Shown here piece after piece: positions 38,055 through 49,313 of a stretch of 60,000 bases of DNA. The stretch covers positions 188,001-248,000 of the forward strand of contig NW_019775490.1 in assembly GCF_001039355.2 (NCBI RefSeq). Direction: 5' to 3'. The first letter of the stretch is position 1. Each line of letters begins with the position of its first letter. Both the position numbers and the translations under genes were made by a program. The notes under the pieces are model-generated. The model saw nothing but the letters and a program-made list of their open reading frames with translations, searched no databases and had not been told where the DNA came from. The stretch comes from Lingula anatina. Lineage: Eukaryota > Brachiopoda > Lingulata > Lingulida > Lingulidae.

Positions 38055-39850
38055 TTCGCTGCACTACTAGTATTAATGGACGCTGGACATGAAGAAAACA
38101 CGTCTGACATGGTGCCTATGGAAAAAACGGTTACCTTAGCTTAATAAGCATTGTCTATGAAAGTGTGTTTGACTAGATAAGATTTAGCAAAGGACTATAT
38201 TGAGATTTATTTATGTCTTTTTTTTTTCAAAATAAATGTCATTTTGTGATTAACTTGCACTTATAAACGTTAACGTTTACATCTCGTGAGTAGCATTGTG
38301 CAAGAAAAAAATCATAAAATGGAATCTACTTTAGAGTTATTATTTCAAGAAATAAAACTCGTGTTATTTCAATTTATAAGATTCACTCCTTTATAAAGAA
38401 AACCCCAGTGAGAGCTTTATAAAGAATGTATACAGGGTGTCTCAAATAACTTAAACAGTTTTAAAGGCAGTACAATGAAATTTGGCATATTTTAGGGAAA
38501 TGATGTTTTAAATAAATGATGAAAATTTCATGACTCTATCTTTCTTAGTTTCTGTATACCGACACCGAAAAACCTAAAATATTAAAAATATAAATGCCAT
38601 GCCGGTGTGTTTGACTTCTGACAGGTGCCAGTGTCTGCCAGTTTTGACACCCGTCAATGAGTTTTTGTGATGATTATAATATCAAAACGGTTTCAATTTA
38701 ACACTTGGAAGTTTTAGGGTTGAATAATAATATTGATGTTTCAAAAATTGGTTCAAAATTTCAATTCAAAGGCTGTGAACTGTTGAAGTTATTGGACTTT
38801 GAAATTAGTTACGTTTATTATTTTGCCAGCCATACACTATAAGATGTTAACATCACCAAACATTACTAGAATTTTGAAGCGCCTGGAAGCTTCTACTGTT
38901 AAATATGACCCAGAAGTATGTACAGATTAAAGTTTCTGAAAACATGTTGAATACTGGTGTCATCATACCGACTCCCAGAACGTTCTTGAAAGTTGTTTTG
39001 ATTATCACAACGGTGCCCATTTCTGGAAGCGTCAGAAATATATGAAAATTTCTAAATCCACGGAACCTAAATAACTGGAAGGTATAATATCCCAAGAGAC
39101 CAGGCAATGATCAAGCAAGGTTCGCTATTTGCACATTCCAAATTGAAATCAAAATGAATACTGTTTGTTCTAAATATGGTATGGTGATACATGTACACAT
39201 GTACCTCAAGGTGAGTGCACGTGTTGATGGAGGCAATCCTCTGAACCTTGCAACTTTCTGACGAAAATGGACGTGCCAAAATTACACATATAAGGATAAA
39301 ATAAGCCATGTCTGTTAGCAAAATTAAAACAAAATGCTGACATACCAGGGTAGCATGGCGCTACTGGCACTAACTTTGAAAAAAGCCCCCGCAGTTCTTT
39401 CAAATACATATACGTCAGTTCTTATTGAGTGGTCCGCCAAACCCTGTGTCCCCCATCAATATGCATCAATATAAATATGTGTCCAAAACAGTTTCGACAA
39501 TCGTTTTAAACATTTGAAATTTTATTGGAGGACGTTTTAAAGATTTCATTCGAATTTCATCCGAACATTACCCTCACCTCTTCTGTACACAATGATTTTA
39601 TTTTTGCAGGGTTTCAGCAAACGTCTCAAATACGCACCAAAACATAACGGGCCTTGGACGCAAATAAATAAATAAATAAATAAAAAGAAAAAAAACCGTT
39701 GTGTTCGTCCAAGAACGGGTATAGGTCGTAAATATAGCTTGGGACCAGTTAGTGGTAATAAGATATTATTAATCATATATAAACCAGGTAGTGGTAATAA
39801 GAGGGTATCATAGTGAGTATTTTATTAAAATAAAACATGAATTTCTCTCA
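38055..39850. other. Intergenic 3' of Gal3ST-like gene 1
   Basis: An AATAAA-rich 3' UTR-like stretch follows the stop (for example AAATAAATG near 38231 and AAATAAAACTC near 38350). At about 38435 ACAGGGTGTCTCAAATAACT looks like the end of a DNA transposon or MITE, but I could not find its partner end. No coding exon. Confidence 0.4.
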
Positions 39851-39852
39851 GC

Positions 39853-40058
39853 TGCTACTTTGATACCATCAATAATTTACTGTATACAACATTGGTCAAA
39901 AAGGTTGTCCCACCTCCAGTATCATGTGCTTTTATTTATAAATGATCACATCATCGCTACTTTGATACCATCAATAATTTACTGTATACAACATTGGTCA
40001 AAAAGGTTGTCCCACCTCCAGTATCATGTGCTTTTTATTTATAAATGATCACATCACA
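39853..40058. repeat. 102-bp tandem duplication
   Basis: GCTACTTTGATACCATCAAT begins a unit at 39854 and again at 39956. The two copies are almost identical, differing by a one-base T-run change near the end, which indicates a recent duplication. Confidence 0.9.
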
Positions 40059-40076
40059 GGTGAAAATTGTTTTTAC

Positions 40077-41700
40077 CGTGACTTTGTTTTATGCTGAGAT
40101 TTAGTTGGGTCCACCTTTGACGTTAAAGAGCACATTGGGATCAAAGGCGGTCTACACCAGTTTAAACAAGCCCTTATAGCAATAGGGAACCATTACAAAA
40201 CATTCAAACGTGTCATAGCAATTGCAACGATGCAAATTTTGTGAAAAACGCATTTGGCACAGAATTCTGAAAAGAAGAAACCCTTTTTGTCTGCTGAACG
40301 CGGTTTACAGGTGGTATGACAGGGGCAAATCCAGGATTTGAGGGGGGGGTCCGTTTTTTTACGGCTGACAGGTCTCGATTCGAAGCCGACCCTCGCCCCC
40401 CTTGTGGTGGAGTTCGAGGTCCGCTGAAGGGCCTCATAATAGGCCTACATGTATTTTGGTGTTTTGGAGGGCAAACGGTGCCTTTTGGATCAGTTAAGAA
40501 CTATAAATCAGCTAGTTTGAAGGGGGAAAGTCAGGACCCCCCCCCCCCAAGTCAGCCACTGATCCATATAATCATAGTCCTTTTGAATAAAGTAAGTATT
40601 GATCTCTTCTTTTAACACGGATGCAAATTTTGGACTTCAACGCATTTATCTAGGGGCAAATAAACTAAAATTCCGGACTAACAGTACAACGAAAGATAGG
40701 CTATATTGTGAAACAGGTCCCTGGATGTTGATCAAGGGCCGTGGATGTTTGTTTAAACCATCTTTATTCCCACTATTTAAGTTCTCATCACCATCACAAT
40801 TCCTCTTTTTATCCCACATTTACATAACATACATATTTATATCACTTATTTACTGTAATTGTAATACTGAAATATGCCCTAGCTTCACGAGAGATGGTTA
40901 AGTTCACGAGATATCAAAAAGAGGCGCGCGACAAGTGACAACCTATGTTGCGCCACTGCGCCACGAACAGTGGCCACATGTACAAGACAAAGTAACCCAT
41001 AACCTGCTTTCAGTAACAGAATGAAAATCATCAATCTGAATAAAAACACATATCCAGTCAAATACATTGAGATATGAGAAAAAGTCAAATTGTAATGCTC
41101 ACACGAAGTTTAATAGTTTATTGGATATGAGAGTAGTTTACAAGCAGTCATATTGGCCTTAAATTTTCGCCTTTTTCAGCTCCATGCTTGATCTCAAATT
41201 TCATATTTTATTCCATGAAACTTACTGCACATTGCTACTTATAAGGCGTGATGTTTCAAACATGGCAAATTATACCATTAAGTTCAAATTGATCAAGATA
41301 ATGAAATTATTTTGCCAGCAAAAGCCACAATAAAATCTCAATATGATTTTTTTTTATTTTAATTTTTTCCTTTGGCCCTCCTGGGATTCCATACAATATA
41401 GTCCTCAAATACACTAGAACAAAAAAGTTAGGAAACATCGTTATTTTGAATAATTATAAAACAGCCATATCAGCTAAGGTAAATATTTAACCAAATATTG
41501 ACGGATAATGCACCTACCATTCGTTACTTTTAATATATACCGAAGATTTTCCCCACTACATTACATAGTTTTTAATTTTTGAAAAACGATATCCTATTTC
41601 CGAACTTTTCGACCAAATGTAGATCTTATCTGGACAAACAGTCTTTGCCTAGCAATGATCAAGCTACGATAATCTTTTCTGTGACAGGCACCATATATTA
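40077..41700. repeat. Gal3ST 3'-flank duplication, unit of gene 2
   Basis: This segment is closely similar to 57548-59248 (3' flank of gene 4) and, over its right half, to 48300-48990 (3' flank of gene 3). It ends at the stop codons of the respective genes, so the flank duplicated together with the genes. Confidence 0.8.
40320..40561 (+). mobile_element. hAT-like MITE
   Basis: It starts CAGGGGCAAATCCAGGATTT and ends GTCAGCCACTG, giving termini of the CAGNGGC...CCACTG type. The interior has poly-G/C tracts and no ORF. It is the same family and site as 57804-58093. Confidence 0.65.
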
Positions 41701-44700
41701 AATTAGTGAAAATTTTGTTTTTTCATTCGAGTGATCAGTAAAACTTGACGAGTTCTGTTTATTTGTACGGCCAAATTTTACACACTGCAGTGCAACGTAA
41801 GTTCCACTGACATTTCGTTGACATGAATCTATCGCATTTTCAAACCCACATCTTTTCACCCATTTCAAAGCATTTTTAAAACTTGCAAGCTCGTCATAAA
41901 AGTCTTTACCTTGAGAAGAAATTGTCTTTTTCAATTTGGTCAAAAAGTAGTCGTACAAGTGATAGTCAGCTTTACTCCATGCTCTGTGTTGTTGAATGAT
42001 CCATGGGTCGTCTTCAGTCTTAAATTCAGGAGTGTACTTACCAGCATTTCGCTTTACATACAGAAAATCGTGTACCTTCCAGCATAACTTTCTACTAAGC
42101 AAAACCAAACTTTCATCAAAGAGTTCATTCACAATGATAAAATCAAATTGTTTATCTATGTAATTAATGTATTGTTCGATAAAAGTTTCGTTATTTCTGA
42201 TTTTCATATCGTCATCTGGAAATCCAAACTCGTAGATCATTCCATTTCTTATAATGCTATTATGACTTCGGCGCGTGAACATTTCCCAGTATCTATACGG
42301 GTTTTGGAAAAACGTTAGCAGACTATTAGAAGATGTAATATTAAATCTTCTTTTCAAAGAGAAAAAGTTAAATGCACTCTTAAGTTGAGAAAATGGTTCA
42401 CGGACAATTCCTATGTGAAATGAATCATTGGGCATCATGGAGTTTACAACTTCAGCATCAAATATCATGTGATTAATCATCATGTCGTATGTTTTGTTTG
42501 GGTTGTATGCGGCATCTGCAACAGTTATTCTCCTAAAGTGAGCTCTCGGGTCATCTTTACCTTTACTCGGGTAAAAAGTAGCTCTTCCTGGCAGTGGCTT
42601 TAAAACGGTCAACCCGTATTTCACTGCAGCCCGTTTGAAGATTGCAGAGATTGTGGTAGAACCGCATTTATGAACTTTCAAGAAAATAACATGTCTTTTT
42701 GCTTTACAACTGACGAGAGAACATGTCCGTCCCGGGACCTCGTACGGTAAAGGAGCAGCCGAAGAAGACGTGCCATCGGGAAGTTGTCCAATACTGGCAA
42801 AATAGGTTCCCTTTGAAAGGTTGGCCCCTTGTGTCCTATCTGAAACTAAGAAGAGTGGTCATATTTAAGATATTTATAATAATAGGGAAAATCGCGCCCT
42901 CTCCGGCGCGATCGAAACCGTTATCGGGTTTTGTTCTGGGATCGTGGTTGTTGCTGTTCTCCCCTGGGAAAATAAATTCCAAGCTAAGATTAAAGTTTCT
43001 TCTTGTTCCTCAAATTTCAGGTAGTGTTTTATCGAAGTTAAATAGTTCACCACAACTGATGAGACAAAGTTGGAGTTTTAGTTAAAAAGAAAAACAAGGC
43101 AGCAAAGCTGTCAAATGTACAGACAAAAAACAGGAAATAACTATGCACAAAATAGGCTACTGTCAATTCTGATGCAAAAGTACATTATGTTAAACTGCAA
43201 ATTCAACATCAAATTTTAATTATGCTCAACAGGTAACACCAATGTAAGTAAAATGTGTAACAAGCATAAGACTTCAGGCCCATGGGAGTTCAAGTTCACA
43301 CTTTGAAAATGTATAACTTCCAGAAAAAGAAGCCAATTAGACTGCTTTTCCAACTCAGGCTGCATTTTAGTCCTGTATTTCTTTTTTGAAAGTTTGGCTG
43401 TCATAAGTAACATGGTTTTCCCATAATGGTCACCATGGCAGCAACACCCAAAATTGTATTCTCCATTCTGATGCAATATTACATAATGGTTAACAGCATA
43501 ATGACCGTCAATTTTTAATAATAAAATAAACGTATCATGGATTTTCAGAAAATGTGACTAGCATGGGTCTTCAAACCTGTGGAACTTCAAAGTCACACCT
43601 TGAAAATGCCAATATGTGAAAAATTAAATTTTCACAAAAAACTGTTTAACTGGCAGAAAGAATTACCAAACAGATTGCATTGCCTACTGAAGCTGTATTT
43701 TAGTCCCATGTTTCTTTCTTGTAAGTTTGAGAACAGTAAGTGACATGGTTTTTCTTAAATGGTCATCATGGGAGCAGTGCCCAAAATAGGTTTTTTTCAA
43801 ATTTTGATGCAATATTACATAATGTTTAACAGCATAATGACCATCAATTTTAATAATAAAATATTAGTATCATGGATATTCAGAAAATGTGACTAGCAAA
43901 GGTCTTCAGGCCCATGGAACTTGAAAGTCACACCTTGAAAATGCCAAAATGTAAACAAGAAAGCACTGTTCTGAAATGTATTTTTTCCATTTTTAACAAT
44001 TTTAACATAAAACAAAATTAACAGTTTACTGCCATTTTTATATGATCAACTAAAAAAATTGATGAGATGGGAAAATATATATATAGAGCAGTGTTAAATG
44101 TCAAATTTCTTCCATTTTGAGATTCTGAATGATTGAATCTGACAAACTGCAATGATACGAGTTTATTTCCATTTTAGAAACTTTATTACACAATACACGA
44201 TAACAAGTTTACCATCATTTTTACAAAATCAACTAACAATGTTGTAAAGATGCAGAAAATGTCAAACAAACATTTTTACGTATCTTATTAATTAAATAAT
44301 GAAACTGTTAACATGCCTAAGAATTGAATCTGAGGAAATGTGAAAAAAACAGCATAACTTCTAAAATAATGGCCCGATTATGCTGATTTTTTAACTCAAC
44401 CTGCGTTTTAGCAGGATTGACCACTTTTGTGAGTTTAATGACAATTGGCCTATCTGTTTTTCTTATATTGTGTTTACAGTGTTGCATATATGCTGAAAAG
44501 TGAAAAAAAAGCATAAGTACTAAAATAGTGGACCGATCATGCCGATTTTCGAACTTGACCTGCGCTTTAATAAGATAGATTACTCCTGTGAGTTTCATGA
44601 CAACAGGCCTATCGGTTTTCCTTAAAATGTGTTAACGGTGTTGCATATATGCTGAAAAGTGAAAAAATAGCATAACTTCTACAATAATGGCCCGATCATG

Positions 44701-46169
44701 CTGATGTTCGAACTTGACCTGCGTTTTATGAATATTCATCAGCTCTGTAAATATAAAGCCAAAAAGTAAAACTGTCTTCCACTTATGATATCGTGTTAAC
44801 GCTGAAAGTGCACGGCGACGACGGCGACACCGGCGACGGCAACGACGGCGACGACAGACGCAGGTGATGGCATACAGACAGTTTTATGTTAAAATTGTTA
44901 AAAATGGAAAAAATACATAAAAAGGCGGAACGCAATTTATTTACAGTCCCGCACTCACGGAATGACGTCAAGGAAATACGACGGAAAGCCGAGATGGCTC
45001 GTATCATTCACAATGGCGAGACACCATTGATGAAAACTCACTAAACAAAGGCTTACCAACCCCCTCAGTCCCTATATTTTTCTTTTTTTCTTCTTCTTTT
45101 ATCTCGGACTCTGCAGCTGATGAAGGTCACTTGTTGACCGAAAAGCGCTTTCTGCAACCAGTCCACCCTCCCCCTTCCCTCGACAGGCGAGACGCCTCTA
45201 TCGTACCAACCACGAAATGCCCTTTTCAGGGCACCCTATATAAATCGGTATCTGTAAATCTCATACTAGATAGGCGAGACATCTACCTTCCTATCAGAGA
45301 CGATCCTTCCTCATAATAAAGGCGAGAAGCCTAATTAACACACTCTAAAATCCGCTCTCAACTCTGCAAGGGGCGCTGTCAAAACACACGTCCTCGGAGG
45401 CCCAGCTCTGAATCGTGTTATTTTGGTAAAGTGGAATCTAACTAGGATATGAGCCGACCACCCCCAACACCTCCGCCAAGGAGGTTATGCTTTCACCCCT
45501 GTTTGTCTGTCATCAACATGACTCAAAATGTTATGGGCCGATTTTGATGAAATTTTCAGGAACTGTCAGAAGTGGGCCAAGGAACAGATGACTAGTTTTT
45601 GGTGGTGATCCGGATCAATAATCAATCAATAATCAATAATAATAAAAAATTGCTGCCTTGGCGGAGGTCTGCGCTCTCGGAGTGCTTTTTTAATTTAAGA
45701 TAATTTACATAATTTACCTCGGAGCCGTGATTAAATCCGTTAAACTGCTAGGCACCTGCAGGCCTGGGAACAGGGTAGTATGTTAAACGGGGATAACATT
45801 AGGGGATTAGTGCGTTAGACCAAATTTGATACGCGGACCAGTTATAGGTAGTGTTCTGTTCTGGATGCGGTGAATCAGATGCATACCATTGCCGGGTTGA
45901 TACTTGCCTCATCTGGTATTTCTCTTTGTCTAGGTGAGGATCCACCTCTTCTCTGAATAGGCCTATGTTGCTATGCCTCTTGGCGCCAGTCTAAATTCAG
46001 TGAGAGAGAGAGGGAGAGAGAGAGAGCGAGAGAGAGAGAGAGAGAGAGATTTACCTTTTGGCAGAATCATGGTGTTCATCACATATCTGCTGCTTAAATT
46101 ACTATTCATCCAATAAATGGAAATTATCAATACCGTGGTAATGCACAGAGTAAAATTTTTCACATTCAT
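41698..46169 (-). CDS. Galactose-3-O-sulfotransferase-like gene 2, about 418 aa
   Basis: Exon 1 (46169-46055) encodes 38 residues with a membrane anchor (FTLCITTVLIISIYW) and ends CCAAAAG before GTAAAT. Exon 2 (42839-41698) begins after TTTCAG and completes the split codon as Asp (DRTQGANLSKGTYFAS). The 5'-PSB is HKCGSTT after VIFLKV, and the 3'-PSB is HIGIVREPFSQL. The catalytic exon is closely similar to gene 1 in its second half and diverges more before the 5'-PSB. The C-terminus ends TDHSNEKTKFSLI, longer than gene 1 and like gene 4. Exon 1 is linked to exon 2 by order, strand and matching phase 1, not by transcript data. Predicted role: Golgi galactose 3-O-sulfation. Confidence 0.85.
43150..43980. 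repeat. Tandem array, about 310-330 bp unit, three copies
   Basis: GATGCAATATTACATAATGG-type starts occur at about 43161, 43469 and 43801. Each is followed by AACAGCATAATGACC-like sequence and then by CTTGAAAATG after a 'gtcttcaggcccatgg' motif. Copies are diverged. Confidence 0.7.
44334..44745. repeat. 159-bp tandem repeat, about 2.5 copies
   Basis: TTGCATATATGCTGAAAAGT recurs at 44482 and 44641. A third, partial unit lies upstream. Each unit contains TGGCCCGATCATGCTGATTT-like and TTGACCTGCGTTTTA segments. Confidence 0.8.
44812..44862. repeat. GACGGC-rich simple repeat
   Basis: Imperfect (GGCGAC)n run, GC-rich in otherwise AT-rich DNA. Confidence 0.75.
45106..45164 (+). ncRNA. Hammerhead ribozyme-like motif (Penelope-element type)
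   Basis: The core CTGATGA (45117-45123) and GAAA (45140-45143) flank a four-pair stem II (GGTC 45125-45128 with GACC 45136-45139, loop ACTTGTT). Stem I pairs GGACT/AGTCC (45106-45110 with 45160-45164) and GCAG/CTGC (45113-45116 with 45152-45155), with small internal loops. Stem III is the palindrome AAGCGCTT (45143-45150), followed by the UH-type nucleotide T51 before CTGC, the expected cleavage position. One extra A (45124) lies between the core and stem II, which may weaken activity. Minimal stem III hammerheads are known from Penelope-like retroelements, so this is probably a fragment of one. Confidence 0.6.
45470..45695. mobile_element. MITE-like element with CCTCCGCCAAGG / CCTTGGCGGAGG ends
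   Basis: The left end ACCTCCGCCAAGGAGGTTAT and the right end CCTTGGCGGAGGTCTGCGCT are inverted repeats of at least 12 bp. Between them lie a block with TCAAAATGTTATGGGCCGAT, ACTTCTGA-like sequence and (AATCAATA)n. The same family in opposite orientation is at about 52985-53485. Confidence 0.75.
46001..46049. repeat. (GA)n microsatellite next to the exon 1 donor of gene 2
   Basis: A GA run (CT on the coding strand) starts within 10 bp of the splice donor, as in the paralogue at 54534-54560. Confidence 0.9.
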
Positions 46170-48290
46170 CAGTGAAGCTTTTCTTTAGATCTGAAGGCGT
46201 AATGTATGTAGAAATATCTTGGCAAGTCATAAATAAATTAAAACCGCTACTCACCAAAACCCAATATAGAGATGCAATTCACATGCCGAAGTATTAAAAA
46301 ATGAAATTGAATGAATTGTAAGTTATTTTCATTTTTTAAAACATATATGTGTATAGAATCTCAATTTTACATCTACGTTTAATTTTAACCATATCTATAC
46401 AATATGTAAGAAGCCTTCATGTAAATGTTCCGGTAGCGTATGTTCTTTTAATTTTTATATCGCGTTCCGATTTATTTTGTAGTGATTCAGTCATGGTAAT
46501 TAATATACAGACGTAAGGATGTTTTTGTAAATATTTAAACTGTAACTCAAGGGGTTTGTGTCATGTCTAATGCTGCGTAACGTATGTTCCCCAGAAAAAT
46601 TGTCAAAGTTTCATCTTGCGCAAGTGCTTGGGACAATAGGAAACAGGATTTTCTGTTTGTAACTAAAAAAATATATTGTGATACCTTGAAAGTTTGATTT
46701 TTCCAATATAATAGTTGGATCACGAATGAAAAATAGTTTAATTAATGCTTATTATACTGTCAGAACTTGAAGGATGTATCCCCCATTTTAAAAATATTCA
46801 GTGACAAGCAAACTGAAGTTGCTTAAAAACAATTTCCTTCTCTTTTCAGAAAATTATAATTTTTGTAGGAGAAAAATTAAAGAACAAAACCAGAGATGAC
46901 TGAATTTTCAATGTGAGTAAGATGTTTCCACAGTTGGACGTTTTGCATTTGTGACAGTAACGTATGTTCATTTTTGGAGTTAGACGATGAATTATTTAAT
47001 TATTCATGGTTCCAGGAGAGTGAAACTTTGATACAAACTTCTTTATGTGGGACCCTAGAACATAGTTTGTAATCTGTGCATTAAATATTTTAAGAGCATG
47101 CCTGTGACCTGTGAAGTGTGAATACCCCCCCCCCCCTCTCACACATGTATGAGCATGTATGCATTCGAACTGTGTAATCCACTATCGTTCTAATAGGTGT
47201 GTTCTCTTTGTGTACTCTGGGGATACATTATAGTTTAGGTGTTATTTCTGCTGTGGGCAAAGTTTTGGACTTCATCTGGATAAGAAGAAAGAAACACACC
47301 ATGAACAGAGATGAAGGAGCACACAAACTGTCCCATGTTTTTCCAAAACCCACCCTAGGGAAGGGGGCGAGAGGGACTAACAAGTCATCATCAAGACTGA
47401 GGTGATTACCTGTTCACTTTCACCTGAACATGTAATTCAGTTGCGACAAAATCTGTTAAAGTGAACAGGCGGAATAGTCAACAGGTAAATAAAATATCTT
47501 GATCTGTAATAAATGAAACTTTCTGACTATCAAAACTGAGAACCGATGATACTATTTTCACACCTCTATATTGGGTTTGGGTGTAACTGTTGTGAACTAT
47601 GTGGACTACAGATGGATATCAGGGATTCTGAAGGAAATCGTTTGTTTAAAAGTTATCGTCTTCTAAAGTTAATAACCCTTTGAAATATGGGGTAAAAGAC
47701 GATAAATTCAGTTGGAAATAGTTAAAGAAAATCCCCTAGTGTCCTTCGATCGTGCTTTCACCCATCTTTATGATACCGTTTTAATCACTTTGATAGCTGT
47801 CTTGGTTATAGAAAAAAATCCCAAAACCGAACACAGAAGCATGGTAATTGACAAATCAGAGGCTAAGGATCCTACAAGAGGTATATAGCATATAAATCGT
47901 TTTTCTTAAAAGAAATGAAGCATCCAGTCCCAAAACATATTGTGCTCAGATCATTCCATTTTCTCTAACGCATCGCATTGCATTGCATTCAAAATGCCGA
48001 CTTTTCATCTCTAATGCACAGGCAGTAGTCGGACTAGTAAGACTAAAAATATACATACAGTTAGTGAATCTGAATGGATAAACCTTATTATGATAGGTCG
48101 ACATATGTGCCTGCGCTCTTACTCATTCCCGGGTTACATTTCCTATCAAATTTGGTTTTAGAAAATGATGAATAAATTAAGTCACTCAAAGCAATTTAAA
48201 AAAATGTGACACAGAAGACGGTGAGGATTGCTTTTCGTCGTAAAATTGGTCAAAAATTTTAGGCCTAATTTTGTCTGCTTAAGTTCCAAG
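46170..48290. other. Intergenic between Gal3ST-like genes 2 and 3
   Basis: No coding exon. A motif CGTATGTTC occurs at about 46437, 46577 and 46961 with unrelated flanks, and there is a poly-C tract at about 47126. The promoter of gene 2 should lie at its left end, but no clear motif is visible. Confidence 0.4.
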
Positions 48291-48299
48291 TTAATCCAT

Positions 48300-48990
48300 T
48301 TAATAGTAGTCCTTTTAAATAAAGTATTTATCTGAAACATTATTGACGCCTTTCTTTTTTTAACAAGGGTGCAAACCTTGGACTTCGACGGATTTATCTA
48401 GGGTCAAATAAACTAAAATTCCGGACTAACAGTTCAACGGACGATATATTGTGAAACAGGTCCCTGGATGTTGATCAAGTGGAAAAAAACGGCAAGGGCC
48501 GTTTAAACCAACTTTTATTCCCACTATCACCACCACAATTCCTTTATATATCCCACATTTACAATTACATACATATTAAAATATCACTTATCTACTGTAA
48601 TTGCAGTAATATAATTTAGTTTTTCATTTTTTAAAAATTTGTTTCGAATATTTTTCAATAGGGCCTCTTCCATACAATATAGTCCTCAAATACACTCGAC
48701 CAAAAGAGTTAGGAAACTATTATTTAGAATGATTATGAAATAACCATATAAGCTAAGGTAAACATTTAACCAAATTTTAATTCACCCACCGTGCGTTTCT
48801 TTTTTTATATACAATGAAGATTTTCCTACAACATTACATAGTTTATAATTATTGAAAAACGATATCATATTTCCGAACTTTTTTGCTCGAATGTAGATTT
48901 TACCTGGACAAACAGTCTTTGCCTAGCAATGATCAAGCTACGATAATCTTTTCTGTGGCAGGCACCATATATTACATAAGTGAAGATTTC
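48300..48990. repeat. Gal3ST 3'-flank duplication, unit of gene 3
   Basis: It matches 40610-41700 and 58140-59248 with internal deletions, for example around 48600. Shared anchors include AAACTAAAATTCCGGACTAA and CAATGATCAAGCTACGATAA. Confidence 0.75.
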
Positions 48991-49039
48991 GTATCTTCTT
49001 TCGAGTGATCAGTAAAACCTGTGTTTATATGTACGGCCA

Positions 49040-49313
49040 CAGTGGCGGATTTAGAGGAGGGGAGGGGAGGGGTCAGGTGGTCCCTTCGGTTTCTGAAAAA
49101 TATATTACACCAATATTCCCCTTTTGAAATTAGAATTTCGACTATCTGAATCATAGTTCTAAACTATACCAAAAGGTACTGTTTGCTCTCCAAAATTTTT
49201 TCGGGGCCCTTGAGCAAGCTGCACACCCCACACCAAGAGGGCGATGGTCGGCTTCGCAAGGCCTGCCGTACCGGACCCCCCCCCCCCTTTTCAAATAATC
49301 CTGGATCCGCCCC
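49040..49313 (-). mobile_element. hAT-like MITE inserted in the last exon of Gal3ST-like gene 3
   Basis: The 274-bp insert is flanked by an 8-bp direct repeat TACGGCCA (49032-49039 and 49314-49321), the target-duplication length of hAT transposons. On + it begins CAGTGGCGGATTTAGAGG and ends CCTGGATCCGCCCC; the latter reads GGGGCGGATCCAGG on the minus strand, lacking the terminal CA. It has poly-C and no ORF of its own. The pre-insertion C-terminal codons resume on its far side (48972-49031). Confidence 0.85.

Larger units (their letters stand above)
42840..46054 (-). other. Intron 1 of Gal3ST-like gene 2
   Basis: It contains two tandem-repeat arrays (43150-43980 and 44334-44745), a GACGGC-rich stretch (about 44812-44862), a hammerhead-like motif (45106-45164), a CCTCCGCCAAGG inverted-repeat element (about 45470-45695) and a GA microsatellite (46001-46049) touching the exon 1 donor. 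Confidence 0.6.
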
